Origin: Angelobacter sp036502105
Lineage (GTDB): Bacteria; Acidobacteriota; Terriglobia; Terriglobales; Acidobacteriaceae
Length of the DNA stretch: 9,508 nt
NCBI GenBank assembly: GCA_036502105.1
Contig: DASXZE010000148.1
Span: 1 to 9,508 of the forward strand
Direction: 5' to 3'
The translations under genes and the position numbers were made by a program. Positions 1-5,942 of the stretch are shown here, piece after piece. Under the pieces are notes generated by a model. It was not told where the DNA came from and made no database searches. It saw nothing but the letters and a program-made list of their open reading frames with translations. Numbering within the stretch: position 1 is the first letter of the stretch; every line of letters starts with the position of its first letter.

Positions 1-421
1 CCAGTGGAATCAGCGCCAGCAACACCAGATACAGCGCCACTGCGCGCTCGCGCCAGAACCCCCACGTATTGGCCATGCCATAAGCTTTGCGGAAGCCATC
101 CATCCAGGAGATCATTACGCCCGTGGCCGCCAGCAATGTAACGATCGATGCCGAGTAGATGATGCGTGTGGCATGGTGCTGCTGCGTCTGGAAGAACGAT
201 AGCGCCACAGTACGCGACCCCGGCGGCAAAACCCAGCCCACAGCCTCAGCTATCTGGACCAGAAAGCCTTCAGTGTCATGAGAGGCCTCTAATATGGACG
301 TGACAACAAGAAATGCCGGGAACAGCGTGAGAATGGACGAATACGCCGCACCTTTCGCTGTCGAAAACTGATCGTGTTGGAAGGCCTTCCAAAAGGCCCG
401 ACGAAGCCGCGTAAAGTGCAT
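1..421 (-). CDS. YihY/BrkB-family inner-membrane protein, partial (C-terminus outside window)
   Basis: Reading the minus strand from the ATG at 421–419 gives 140 codons that stay open to the window edge. An in-frame TGA (424–422) lies directly before the ATG, so this is the most upstream possible start; no clear Shine-Dalgarno is visible. The protein begins MHFTRLRRAFWKAF, then has QFSTAKGAAYSSILTLFPAF, the pattern of the YihY/BrkB family (once misnamed ribonuclease BN), in which an N-terminal amphipathic stretch precedes an AAA(A)xxY-S...LFP first membrane helix. Hydrophobic segments fall at about residues 27–45, 86–106 and 127–140, and the family normally has about six. Family members are inner-membrane proteins of uncertain function, sometimes proposed as transporters. 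The gene begins 65 bp after the toxin stop, on the same strand. The family call is firm but the function is unknown. Confidence 0.85.
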   Translation of the reverse strand, partial: MHFTRLRRAFWKAFQHDQFSTAKGAAYSSILTLFPAFLVVTSILEASHDTEGFLVQIAEAVGWVLPPGSRTVALSFFQTQQHHATRIIYSASIVTLLAATGVMISWMDGFRKAYGMANTWGFWRERAVALYLVLLALIPL

Positions 422-486
422 TCAGAGTTTAGGGTAAAGGTAGCTCTGCGAGTTAGCAAGTTATCGCGAACGACCTACATTCAAAA
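422..486. other. Short intergenic gap between PIN toxin and YihY-family gene
   Basis: These 65 bases separate the toxin stop (TAG, 489–487) from the YihY-family ATG at 421. I see no stem-loop followed by a T-run that would end the toxin-antitoxin transcript, and no well-spaced -35/-10 pair for the downstream gene. A TAAACT hexamer sits just before the start on the minus strand but has no convincing -35 partner. Read-through from the toxin-antitoxin operon into the membrane gene is therefore possible, but this is inference only. Confidence 0.5.
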
Positions 487-882
487 CTATTTACCGCACC
501 ACATAATCTCGACTGGATATTTTTCAAGAATTGCGTCCGCCGTCACCAGGATCATGCCTTCATTCTTGGCTTGGGCCACCAGCATGCGGTCAAAGGGGTC
601 ATTGTGCACAGACGGTAGTTCACCAAGAGTAAGGCTGTGGGCATGCGTAATAGGCAACGACTGCATCCCAAACTTCGCAAAAGCCAGGTTGAGCGTTTCA
701 CTAACGGTCCGGGCCAACGTGAGTTTACCGCGGGTAACCTTGATTACGATCTCCCAGGACACCACCGGCGAGAGAAAGAGTTCTTCACGACGATTCTCTA
801 GGATTTGCCTTGTGCGGGTGTTCAGTTTCTGCAGGTCGTCCACGCTCCACAGCAAAACAGCCGTATCCAGAAGGTATTTCAT
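487..882 (-). CDS. VapC-like PIN-domain ribonuclease toxin (type II toxin-antitoxin)
   Basis: This is a 131-residue protein, the usual length for a PIN-domain VapC toxin. The acidic residues expected to hold the catalytic metal are all present: D6 in MKYLLDT, E44 in SPVVSWEI, D95 and D98 in NDPFDRMLVAQA, and D116 in LVTAD. The 'HxHSLxLxxLPxxHxDPFDRML' arrangement near residues 80–101 is typical of the PIN subgroup found beside Phd-type antitoxins. Known VapC enzymes cut RNA (often tRNA or rRNA) and stop growth when not bound by their antitoxin. The start ATG (882–880) overlaps the antitoxin stop as ATGA. No Shine-Dalgarno is obvious, so translation is probably coupled to the antitoxin. With an intact frame and an intact catalytic set, the toxin is likely active; its RNA target cannot be read from sequence. 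Confidence 0.92.
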   Translation of the reverse strand: MKYLLDTAVLLWSVDDLQKLNTRTRQILENRREELFLSPVVSWEIVIKVTRGKLTLARTVSETLNLAFAKFGMQSLPITHAHSLTLGELPSVHNDPFDRMLVAQAKNEGMILVTADAILEKYPVEIMWCGK

Positions 883-1175
883 GCACGCTTGCTTTTGCTT
901 CGCGGTTGGTGGACCTTTTTCACCACTCGTTTTTCCGGTTCGCCTTCACCAAGAAAGCCAGCAAGGATGTCGGGCGGTAAGGGGCCATTAAAATCATCTG
1001 CCATCCAGATTTCGCCCTTCAGAAACCCGAGGGGGCGCTTGCCCTGCTCTGGGTATACTGGCACGAGTTTTGCCACGGGCACACCCGCCTTAGCAATAAT
1101 TACTTCCTCTCCCAAAGCCACGCGCTGCAATAGCTTGGAAAAATTGGTTTTAGCCTCGTGGATGTTGAATTCCAT
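879..1175 (-). CDS. Phd/VapB-like antitoxin
   Basis: This is a 98-residue protein with the Phd/YefM-type N-terminal DNA-binding fold: MEFNIHEAKTNFSKLLQRVALGEEVIIAKAGVPVAKLVP (residues 1–39). It continues with the toxin-wrapping motif GFLKGEIWMADDFNGPLP (about 50–67) seen in antitoxins paired with PIN toxins. Residues about 76–98 form an extra basic tail rich in K and R. The ATG at 1175–1173 is chosen because family members begin right before the xxNIHEAK motif. An in-frame ATG at 1211–1209 would add 12 residues, but it lies inside the operator-like dyad and the candidate promoter. The antitoxin should bind and neutralise the downstream toxin and, as in characterised systems, repress its own promoter. 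It overlaps the toxin start by 4 bases (ATGA). The family assignment is strong; the exact start is less certain. Confidence 0.88.
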   Translation of the reverse strand: MEFNIHEAKTNFSKLLQRVALGEEVIIAKAGVPVAKLVPVYPEQGKRPLGFLKGEIWMADDFNGPLPPDILAGFLGEGEPEKRVVKKVHQPRSKSKRA

Positions 1176-1181
1176 ATTTTT

Positions 1182-1210
1182 AGTATGGACTAAGTCGTAG
1201 ACTAAGTCCA
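1182..1210 (-). promoter_or_regulatory. Candidate promoter of the toxin-antitoxin operon (possibly leaderless)
   Basis: On the minus strand TGGACT (1210–1205; four of six bases match TTGACA) and CATACT (1187–1182; four of six match TATAAT) are separated by exactly 17 bp. A start of transcription about 7 bases past the -10 would fall on or next to the antitoxin ATG at 1175. That would explain why no ribosome binding site precedes that ATG. The hexamers are weak, so this is an inference supported mainly by their spacing and by the dyad that covers them. Confidence 0.4.
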
Positions 1211-1211
1211 T
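1185..1211. promoter_or_regulatory. 27-bp dyad, probable operator of the toxin-antitoxin operon
   Basis: The segment consists of two 12-base arms, ATGGACTAAGTC (1185–1196) and GACTAAGTCCAT (1200–1211), separated by GTA. The arms are inverted repeats of each other except for one base pair (1192/1204). Each also contains the 9-mer GACTAAGTC, itself a palindrome around its central A, repeated head to tail 12 bp apart (1188–1196 and 1200–1208). Two palindromic half-sites about one helical turn apart, directly upstream of an antitoxin gene and covering the candidate -35 and spacer, are what is expected for cooperative antitoxin or toxin-antitoxin autorepression. The symmetry is seen directly; binding by this antitoxin is inferred. 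Confidence 0.65.
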
Positions 1212-1228
1212 TAAGAAATGACTCAGGT

Positions 1229-1521
1229 TTATTTCGCATGCGGATGAAATTCAACAATTACATAGACCATCTGTTTGGAGAACCCTCTTCCGCAACCAAC
1301 ACACCTGAAACAGGATTGTTGCTCTTTGAGCGATGAATCACAACAAGGACAAAACCATGTTCCACCGAACTTACGATTACCCTCTTCAATCGAGACACTA
1401 TTGAGCTCGCGTATTCTCGCAATCGGCCAGCAAGATCGCGTGACGTTTCCATCGCGCCACGAAGGCAGACGAAAACACTGCCTTGCTCTTTCATTTCGTC
1501 TCCGCATCGCGGGCAATACAT
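1229..1521 (-). pseudogene. Small zinc-ribbon protein, split by a frameshift
   Basis: From the ATG at 1521–1519, preceded by GGAG (1532–1529) at a 7-base spacing, the frame reads MYCPRCGDEMKEQGSVFVC...METSRDLAGRLRE up to codon 36. It then loses resemblance to anything and stops at 1260–1258. The other half is in the -1 frame: RELNSVSIEEGNRKFGGTWFCPCC...CFRCVGCGRGFSKQMVYVIVEFHPHAK, ending at TAA 1231–1229. Joined near 1410–1416 they give one protein of about 97 residues with CPRC at the front and a CPCC/CVGC zinc ribbon at the back, ending ELHPH-like. That matches small bacterial zinc-ribbon proteins I recall, whose function is unknown. One missing base explains the split. I see no classic slippery heptamer, so a pseudogene or a sequencing error is likelier than programmed frameshifting. 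A TAGAAT hexamer at 1544–1539 could be a -10 but lacks a -35. The region is lower in G+C (about 48%) than the polymerase genes. Confidence 0.72.
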
Positions 1522-1546
1522 TTGCAATCTCCGTTGCCATTCTAAA

Positions 1547-1577
1547 CAATAAAAACGGGCTGGATTTCTCCAGCCCG
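1547..1577 (-). terminator. Rho-independent terminator of rpoC
   Basis: On the minus strand a perfect 9-bp stem (CGGGCTGGA at 1577–1569, TCCAGCCCG at 1564–1556) is closed by a GAAA loop and followed at once by TTTTTATTG. It lies 29 bases after the rpoC stop codon. Stem, GNRA loop and T-run together form a strong intrinsic terminator that should end the rpoB–rpoC transcript. Confidence 0.93.
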
Positions 1578-1606
1578 CTCTAGTTTGTGATTCAGTTACT
1601 AATTGT

Positions 1607-4600
1607 TTACTCGGCAGCCATCTCTTCGGCTTCGCCTTCCTGGCGCAGAAGTTCCAGTGCACGCTCTGCTTCAGCGTATGCCTGGGATACTTCTTCCTGC
1701 ACCTTGGCGGCAGCCTGCTCAAGCTCTGGAGCCAGCTTCACATTGCGATAGTGGTCCATTCCCGTGCCGGCCGGAATCAAGCGGCCCACGATAACGTTTT
1801 CCTTGAGTCCGCGCAGGTGGTCCACAGCGCCGTTGATGGAGGCTTCTGTGAGTACCCTGGTGGTCTCCTGGAATGACGCCGCGGAGATGAATGATTCCGT
1901 TGAGAGTGACGCTTTGGTGATTCCCAGCAGCAGCGGACGGCCCGTTGCCGGGCGGCCACCGTTGGAGATCACACGCTGGTTCTCTTCGGTGAAACGGAAC
2001 TTATCAATCTGCTGTTCCAGCAGGAACGTGGTGTCGCCCACATCCTCTACCTTCACCCAGCGCATCATCTGGCGGACAATCACTTCAATGTGCTTGTCGC
2101 TGATGGTTACGCCCTGCAGACGATAGACTTCCTGGATCTCATTCACCAGGTAAGACTGAAGTTCCTTTTCACCCAGAACTGCCAGAATGTCATGCGGGTT
2201 CAGCGGCCCGTCCATCAGCGGTTCACCCGCGCGGACATGCTCGCTTTCCTGCACGTTAATGTGGACGCCCTTCGGCACCGAGTATTCTTTCTCCGTGCCG
2301 TTGTCAGCTACCACGTAGATTTTGCGCTGGCCTTTGGAGACCTCGCCGAATTTCACCACGCCATCAATTTCGCTGATGATCGCAGTTTCACGCGGCTTGC
2401 GGGCTTCAAACAACTCAACCACGCGCGGCAGACCACCGGTAATATCTTTCGTCTTGGTGGTTTCACGCGGGATCTTTGCCAGCACATCGCCCGGGTGAAC
2501 CTCATCGCCATCCTGCACCATCAAGTGAGCGCGTGAAGGCATGAGGTATCTCCGGCCTGATTTGGCCTTGATCATAATTGCCGGCTGGCGTTTTTCGTCC
2601 GGTGACTCGCCCACAACGTGGCGCGAGAGACCTGTAACTTCGTCCACTTCTTCGTGGAGTGTTACGCCTTCCTGCAAGTCTTTGAACTGCACGGTACCGC
2701 CAACTTCGGTAAGGATGGCGAATGTATATGGATCCCACTCACCCATTACCTGTCCCACGGTAACCTGCTGTCCCTCTTGTACTTTAAGCCGCGCGCCGTA
2801 AATCACCGGATAGCGCTCTTTTTCGTGGCCCTTGGCATCCACAACCGCGATGACCATCGCGCGATTCATAACCACTAGATCGTCAGTCTTTGACTTAACG
2901 GTCTGCGGATTAATGAAACGTACGCTGCCAGCGGTGCGGGCTTCCAAACGTGATTGTTCAGACACGCGTGACGCCGTACCACCGATGTGGAAGGTACGCA
3001 TCGTCAACTGCGTTCCAGGTTCGCCGATAGACTGAGCTGCGATTACGCCAGTTGCTTCGCCCAGTTCAACCATGCGGCCTGATGCCAGGTTGCGTCCGTA
3101 GCAGGCGATACAAACGCCGCGCTTGGATTCGCATGTCAACACGGAACGGATTTTCACCCGCTCAATGCCGGCAGCCTGAATTGCCACGGCCAGCTCTTCT
3201 GTTACGTCCTGGTTTACGTCCACAATCACGTTGCCTTCGTAATCCTTGATCTTCTCAAGGGATACGCGGCCCACAATGCGATCACGCAACGGTTCGATAA
3301 TCTCGCCGGCTTCCACAATCGATCCCACGTAGATGCCGTCCACCGTTCCGCAATCCTGCTCGCTGATGATTACGTCCTGCGCCACGTCCACCAGGCGGCG
3401 GGTCAGATAGCCTGAGTCAGCGGTCTTAAGCGCCGTGTCAGCCAGTCCTTTACGCGCACCGTGCGTGGAGATGAAGTACTGCAACACGGTCAACCCTTCA
3501 CGGAAATTCGCCGTGATGGGCGTCTCAATAATTTCGCCTGACGGTTTGGCCATCAGTCCGCGCATGCCGGAGAGCTGGCGAATCTGCTGTTTCGATCCGC
3601 GAGCGCCAGAGTCAGCCATGACGTAAATCGGATTCAACTGTCCGACCTTGTCCAGCTCCTGCATGTTGTTGAACATTTCATCGGCGACTTTTTCTGTCAC
3701 GTTTGACCAGACTTCAATCACCTTGTTATAGCGTTCACCGTTGGTGATGGCGCCGTCCAGGTATTGCTGTTGCACCGCAATAACCTGCTTTTCAGCGTCT
3801 TTCACCAGGCCCTTTTTGTGCTCAGGAATAACCATGTCATCAATGCCGATAGACAAGCCAGAACGCGTTGCATAACGGAAGCCGGTTGTCTTTACTTCGT
3901 CCAGCATCTTGACCGTGGTTTCCAGACCAAAGCGCAAGTAGGTGTAATTCACTAACTGGCCAATGCCTTTTTTCTTGAGAAGGCCGTTGATGAATGGCAT
4001 CTCCGTAGGCAAATGGTCATTGAGAATGGTTCGGCCCACAGTGGTGTTGATGAACTGGCGTTCAAACATCACCGGTTCTGTGTGCACGATATCCTGATTG
4101 TCGTAAGCCGAAGTCAAATCGATGACTTCGCCGCTATAGCGCAGACGGATCGGTGTAAGTGTTTCCACTTCACCAGCTTCCAGCGCCAGCAGCACGTCTT
4201 CAGTATTTGCAAACGCGCGGCCTTCGCCTTTTGCGCCCGGCTTGCCTTTGGTCAGGTAATACAAGCCAAGCACCATATCCTGTGTAGGAACGGTGATCGG
4301 CTGTCCTGATGCCGGCGAGAGAATGTTGTGCGATGACAACATCAGCACGCTGGCTTCAACCTGGGCTTCCGGCGAAAGTGGAATGTGTACGGCCATCTGG
4401 TCGCCGTCAAAATCAGCGTTAAACGCCGTGCAGACCAGCGGATGGATCTTGATGGCCTTGCCTTCCACCAGCACCGGCTCAAATGCCTGAATGCCCAGGC
4501 GGTGTAGTGTTGGAGCGCGGTTCAGCAATACCGGATGGTCTTTAATGACCTCTTCCAGAATGTCCCAGACGATCGGCTCTTGCTGCTCCACCATTTCTTT

Positions 4601-5794
4601 GGCTTGCTTAATCGTGGTGCAGTGTCCGGTCTGCTCCAGGCGGTGATAGATAAATGGCTTGAACAACTCGAGCGCCATTTTCTTGGGCAGGCCGCACTGA
4701 TGCAGCTTCAATTCCGGACCAACCACGATCACGGAACGGCCTGAGTAATCCACGCGCTTACCCAGCAGGTTCTGGCGGAAGCGGCCCTGTTTGCCCTTCA
4801 GAGTATCTGAGAGCGATTTCAGCGGACGATTATTCGCGCCACGCAGCACGCGGCCACGGCGTCCGTTGTCAAACAGTGCATCCACTGATTCCTGCAACAT
4901 GCGCTTTTCATTGCGTACAATCACTTCCGGCGCGTGCAGGTCCATCAGCTTTTTCAAGCGGTTGTTGCGGTTGATCACGCGACGATACAAATCGTTCAAG
5001 TCAGACGTGGCAAAGCGACCGCCATCCAATGGAACCAAAGGACGCAGCTCCGGCGGAATGACCGGGATTACATCCAGGATCATCCATTGCGGTTTGTTGC
5101 CGCTCTTGCGGAACGCTTCAACCACTTTCAGCCGCTTGGCGTACTTGAGCCGCTTCTGCAGAGAAGTTTCATGTTTCATCTTCTCGCGCAGTTCAACTGA
5201 AAGCTCTTCCACTTCCACGCGCTTCAGAATTTCCTTGATGGCCTCAGCGCCCATCATGGCCTTGAAGCCGGTCGCGCGATACTGTACATCCAGTTCGCGG
5301 AAACGCTGTTCTTCCTTGATTACTTCGCGATCTTTTACTGGCGCCTCGCCCGGATCGACCACTACGTAAGACTCGAAATAAAGCACTGACTCGAGATCGC
5401 GCAGTGAAATATCCAGCAGGTGGCCAATGCGTGAAGGCAGACCTTTAAAGAACCACACGTGTGAGCACGGCGACGCCAGCTCAATGTGGCCCAGCCGCTC
5501 ACGGCGTACCTTGGACAGTGTGACTTCAACGCCGCACTTGTCGCAGATTACGCCGCGATGTTTCATTCGTTTGTATTTGCCGCACAGGCACTCCCAGTCC
5601 GTGACCGGGCCAAAGATGCGGGCGCAGAACAAGCCATCGCGCTCCGGTTTAAAAGTGCGGTAATTAATGGTTTCCGGCTTGGTTACTTCGCCGTGCGACC
5701 AGCTCCGGATTTTCTCCGGTGAGGCCAGGCTGATTCGAATCGAATCGAAATCAGTAATGGTGTTGCCGAGATCAAATGGACTTGAACGGTACAA
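1607..5794 (-). CDS. rpoC: DNA-directed RNA polymerase beta' subunit
   Basis: This complete gene encodes 1395 residues, close to the 1407 of E. coli. RpoC forms the active centre of RNA polymerase with beta. In order it shows: the N-terminal zinc site C69, C71, C84, C87; the rudder and switch region VDYSGRSVIVVGPEL (about 348–362); the Mg-binding NADFDGD with D461, D463 and D465; the F-loop/bridge helix region GARKGLADTALKTADSGYLTRR (about 779–800); the second zinc site C815, C888, C895, C898; and the trigger loop TMRTFHIGG (931–939). The trigger loop is interrupted by an SI3-like insertion (about 945–1115) before TKDITGGLPRVVELFEARKP. The end is a charged, probably helical tail (about 1355–1395). 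The start is TTG (5794–5792) with GGAGGA four bases upstream; no ATG or GTG is available in frame upstream, and the next stop is at 5866–5864. It follows rpoB by 148 bases and is presumably co-transcribed. Confidence 0.99.
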   Translation of the reverse strand: MYRSSPFDLGNTITDFDSIRISLASPEKIRSWSHGEVTKPETINYRTFKPERDGLFCARIFGPVTDWECLCGKYKRMKHRGVICDKCGVEVTLSKVRRERLGHIELASPCSHVWFFKGLPSRIGHLLDISLRDLESVLYFESYVVVDPGEAPVKDREVIKEEQRFRELDVQYRATGFKAMMGAEAIKEILKRVEVEELSVELREKMKHETSLQKRLKYAKRLKVVEAFRKSGNKPQWMILDVIPVIPPELRPLVPLDGGRFATSDLNDLYRRVINRNNRLKKLMDLHAPEVIVRNEKRMLQESVDALFDNGRRGRVLRGANNRPLKSLSDTLKGKQGRFRQNLLGKRVDYSGRSVIVVGPELKLHQCGLPKKMALELFKPFIYHRLEQTGHCTTIKQAKEMVEQQEPIVWDILEEVIKDHPVLLNRAPTLHRLGIQAFEPVLVEGKAIKIHPLVCTAFNADFDGDQMAVHIPLSPEAQVEASVLMLSSHNILSPASGQPITVPTQDMVLGLYYLTKGKPGAKGEGRAFANTEDVLLALEAGEVETLTPIRLRYSGEVIDLTSAYDNQDIVHTEPVMFERQFINTTVGRTILNDHLPTEMPFINGLLKKKGIGQLVNYTYLRFGLETTVKMLDEVKTTGFRYATRSGLSIGIDDMVIPEHKKGLVKDAEKQVIAVQQQYLDGAITNGERYNKVIEVWSNVTEKVADEMFNNMQELDKVGQLNPIYVMADSGARGSKQQIRQLSGMRGLMAKPSGEIIETPITANFREGLTVLQYFISTHGARKGLADTALKTADSGYLTRRLVDVAQDVIISEQDCGTVDGIYVGSIVEAGEIIEPLRDRIVGRVSLEKIKDYEGNVIVDVNQDVTEELAVAIQAAGIERVKIRSVLTCESKRGVCIACYGRNLASGRMVELGEATGVIAAQSIGEPGTQLTMRTFHIGGTASRVSEQSRLEARTAGSVRFINPQTVKSKTDDLVVMNRAMVIAVVDAKGHEKERYPVIYGARLKVQEGQQVTVGQVMGEWDPYTFAILTEVGGTVQFKDLQEGVTLHEEVDEVTGLSRHVVGESPDEKRQPAIMIKAKSGRRYLMPSRAHLMVQDGDEVHPGDVLAKIPRETTKTKDITGGLPRVVELFEARKPRETAIISEIDGVVKFGEVSKGQRKIYVVADNGTEKEYSVPKGVHINVQESEHVRAGEPLMDGPLNPHDILAVLGEKELQSYLVNEIQEVYRLQGVTISDKHIEVIVRQMMRWVKVEDVGDTTFLLEQQIDKFRFTEENQRVISNGGRPATGRPLLLGITKASLSTESFISAASFQETTRVLTEASINGAVDHLRGLKENVIVGRLIPAGTGMDHYRNVKLAPELEQAAAKVQEEVSQAYAEAERALELLRQEGEAEEMAAE

Positions 5795-5798
5795 GGTG

Positions 5799-5804
5799 TC
5801 CTCC
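5799..5804 (-). promoter_or_regulatory. Ribosome binding site fixing the rpoC TTG start
   Basis: On the minus strand GGAGGA (5804–5799) is followed by CACC and then TTG. This near-perfect Shine-Dalgarno match is the main reason for accepting the non-ATG start, together with the protein starting MYRSSPFDL at the expected place. Confidence 0.85.
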
Positions 5805-5860
5805 GTGCGGCACTTACGCCACCGCGTGCGGCTCCCGATTGCTGCATATCTCTTGCTCTG

Positions 5861-5897
5861 GTCTCAACTCCAGTCGGAAGCAATCCGGAGTTGAGAC
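5861..5897 (-). promoter_or_regulatory. Second hairpin in the rpoB–rpoC spacer
   Basis: A perfect 11-bp inverted repeat is present: GTCTCAACTCC (5861–5871) and GGAGTTGAGAC (5887–5897), with a 15-base loop. In the minus-strand mRNA it forms a stem with loop bases read 5886–5872. No T-run follows, so it is not an intrinsic terminator. It may be an RNA processing or stability element, or a regulator of rpoC translation. The ACTCC arm could compete for the downstream GGAGGA, but this is speculative. Confidence 0.6.
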
Positions 5898-5914
5898 GCG
5901 CCTGAATGAAAGGT

Positions 5915-5937
5915 GATGTGGGCCATTGGCCCACATC
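5915..5937 (-). promoter_or_regulatory. First hairpin in the rpoB–rpoC spacer
   Basis: A perfect inverted repeat with 11-base arms, GATGTGGGCCA (5915–5925) and TGGCCCACATC (5927–5937), is centred on 5926. As RNA it folds into a stem of about 9 bp, GATGTGGGC/GCCCACATC, with a five-base loop, beginning only 5 bases after the rpoB stop codon. It is followed by ACCTTTCATT, too poor in T for a full terminator. It could act as a partial attenuator or processing site that tunes the beta to beta' ratio. The structure is seen; the role is inferred. Confidence 0.65.
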
Positions 5938-5942
5938 CTCAA

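Noticed and set aside
374..991. A 205-codon plus-strand open frame over the toxin and part of the antitoxin
   Set aside because: It is antisense to the well-supported PIN toxin, its product has no recognisable motif, and it also overlaps the membrane-protein start.
1258..1722. A 154-codon minus-strand frame running from inside rpoC through the terminator
   Set aside because: Its upstream part would be translated from rpoC sequence in another frame and through the terminator stem. Only the part from the ATG at 1521 has a ribosome binding site and recognisable sequence.
5683..5934. An 83-codon minus-strand frame covering the rpoB–rpoC spacer and the start of rpoC
   Set aside because: It overlaps the true rpoC start in another frame, crosses both hairpins and resembles no protein I know.
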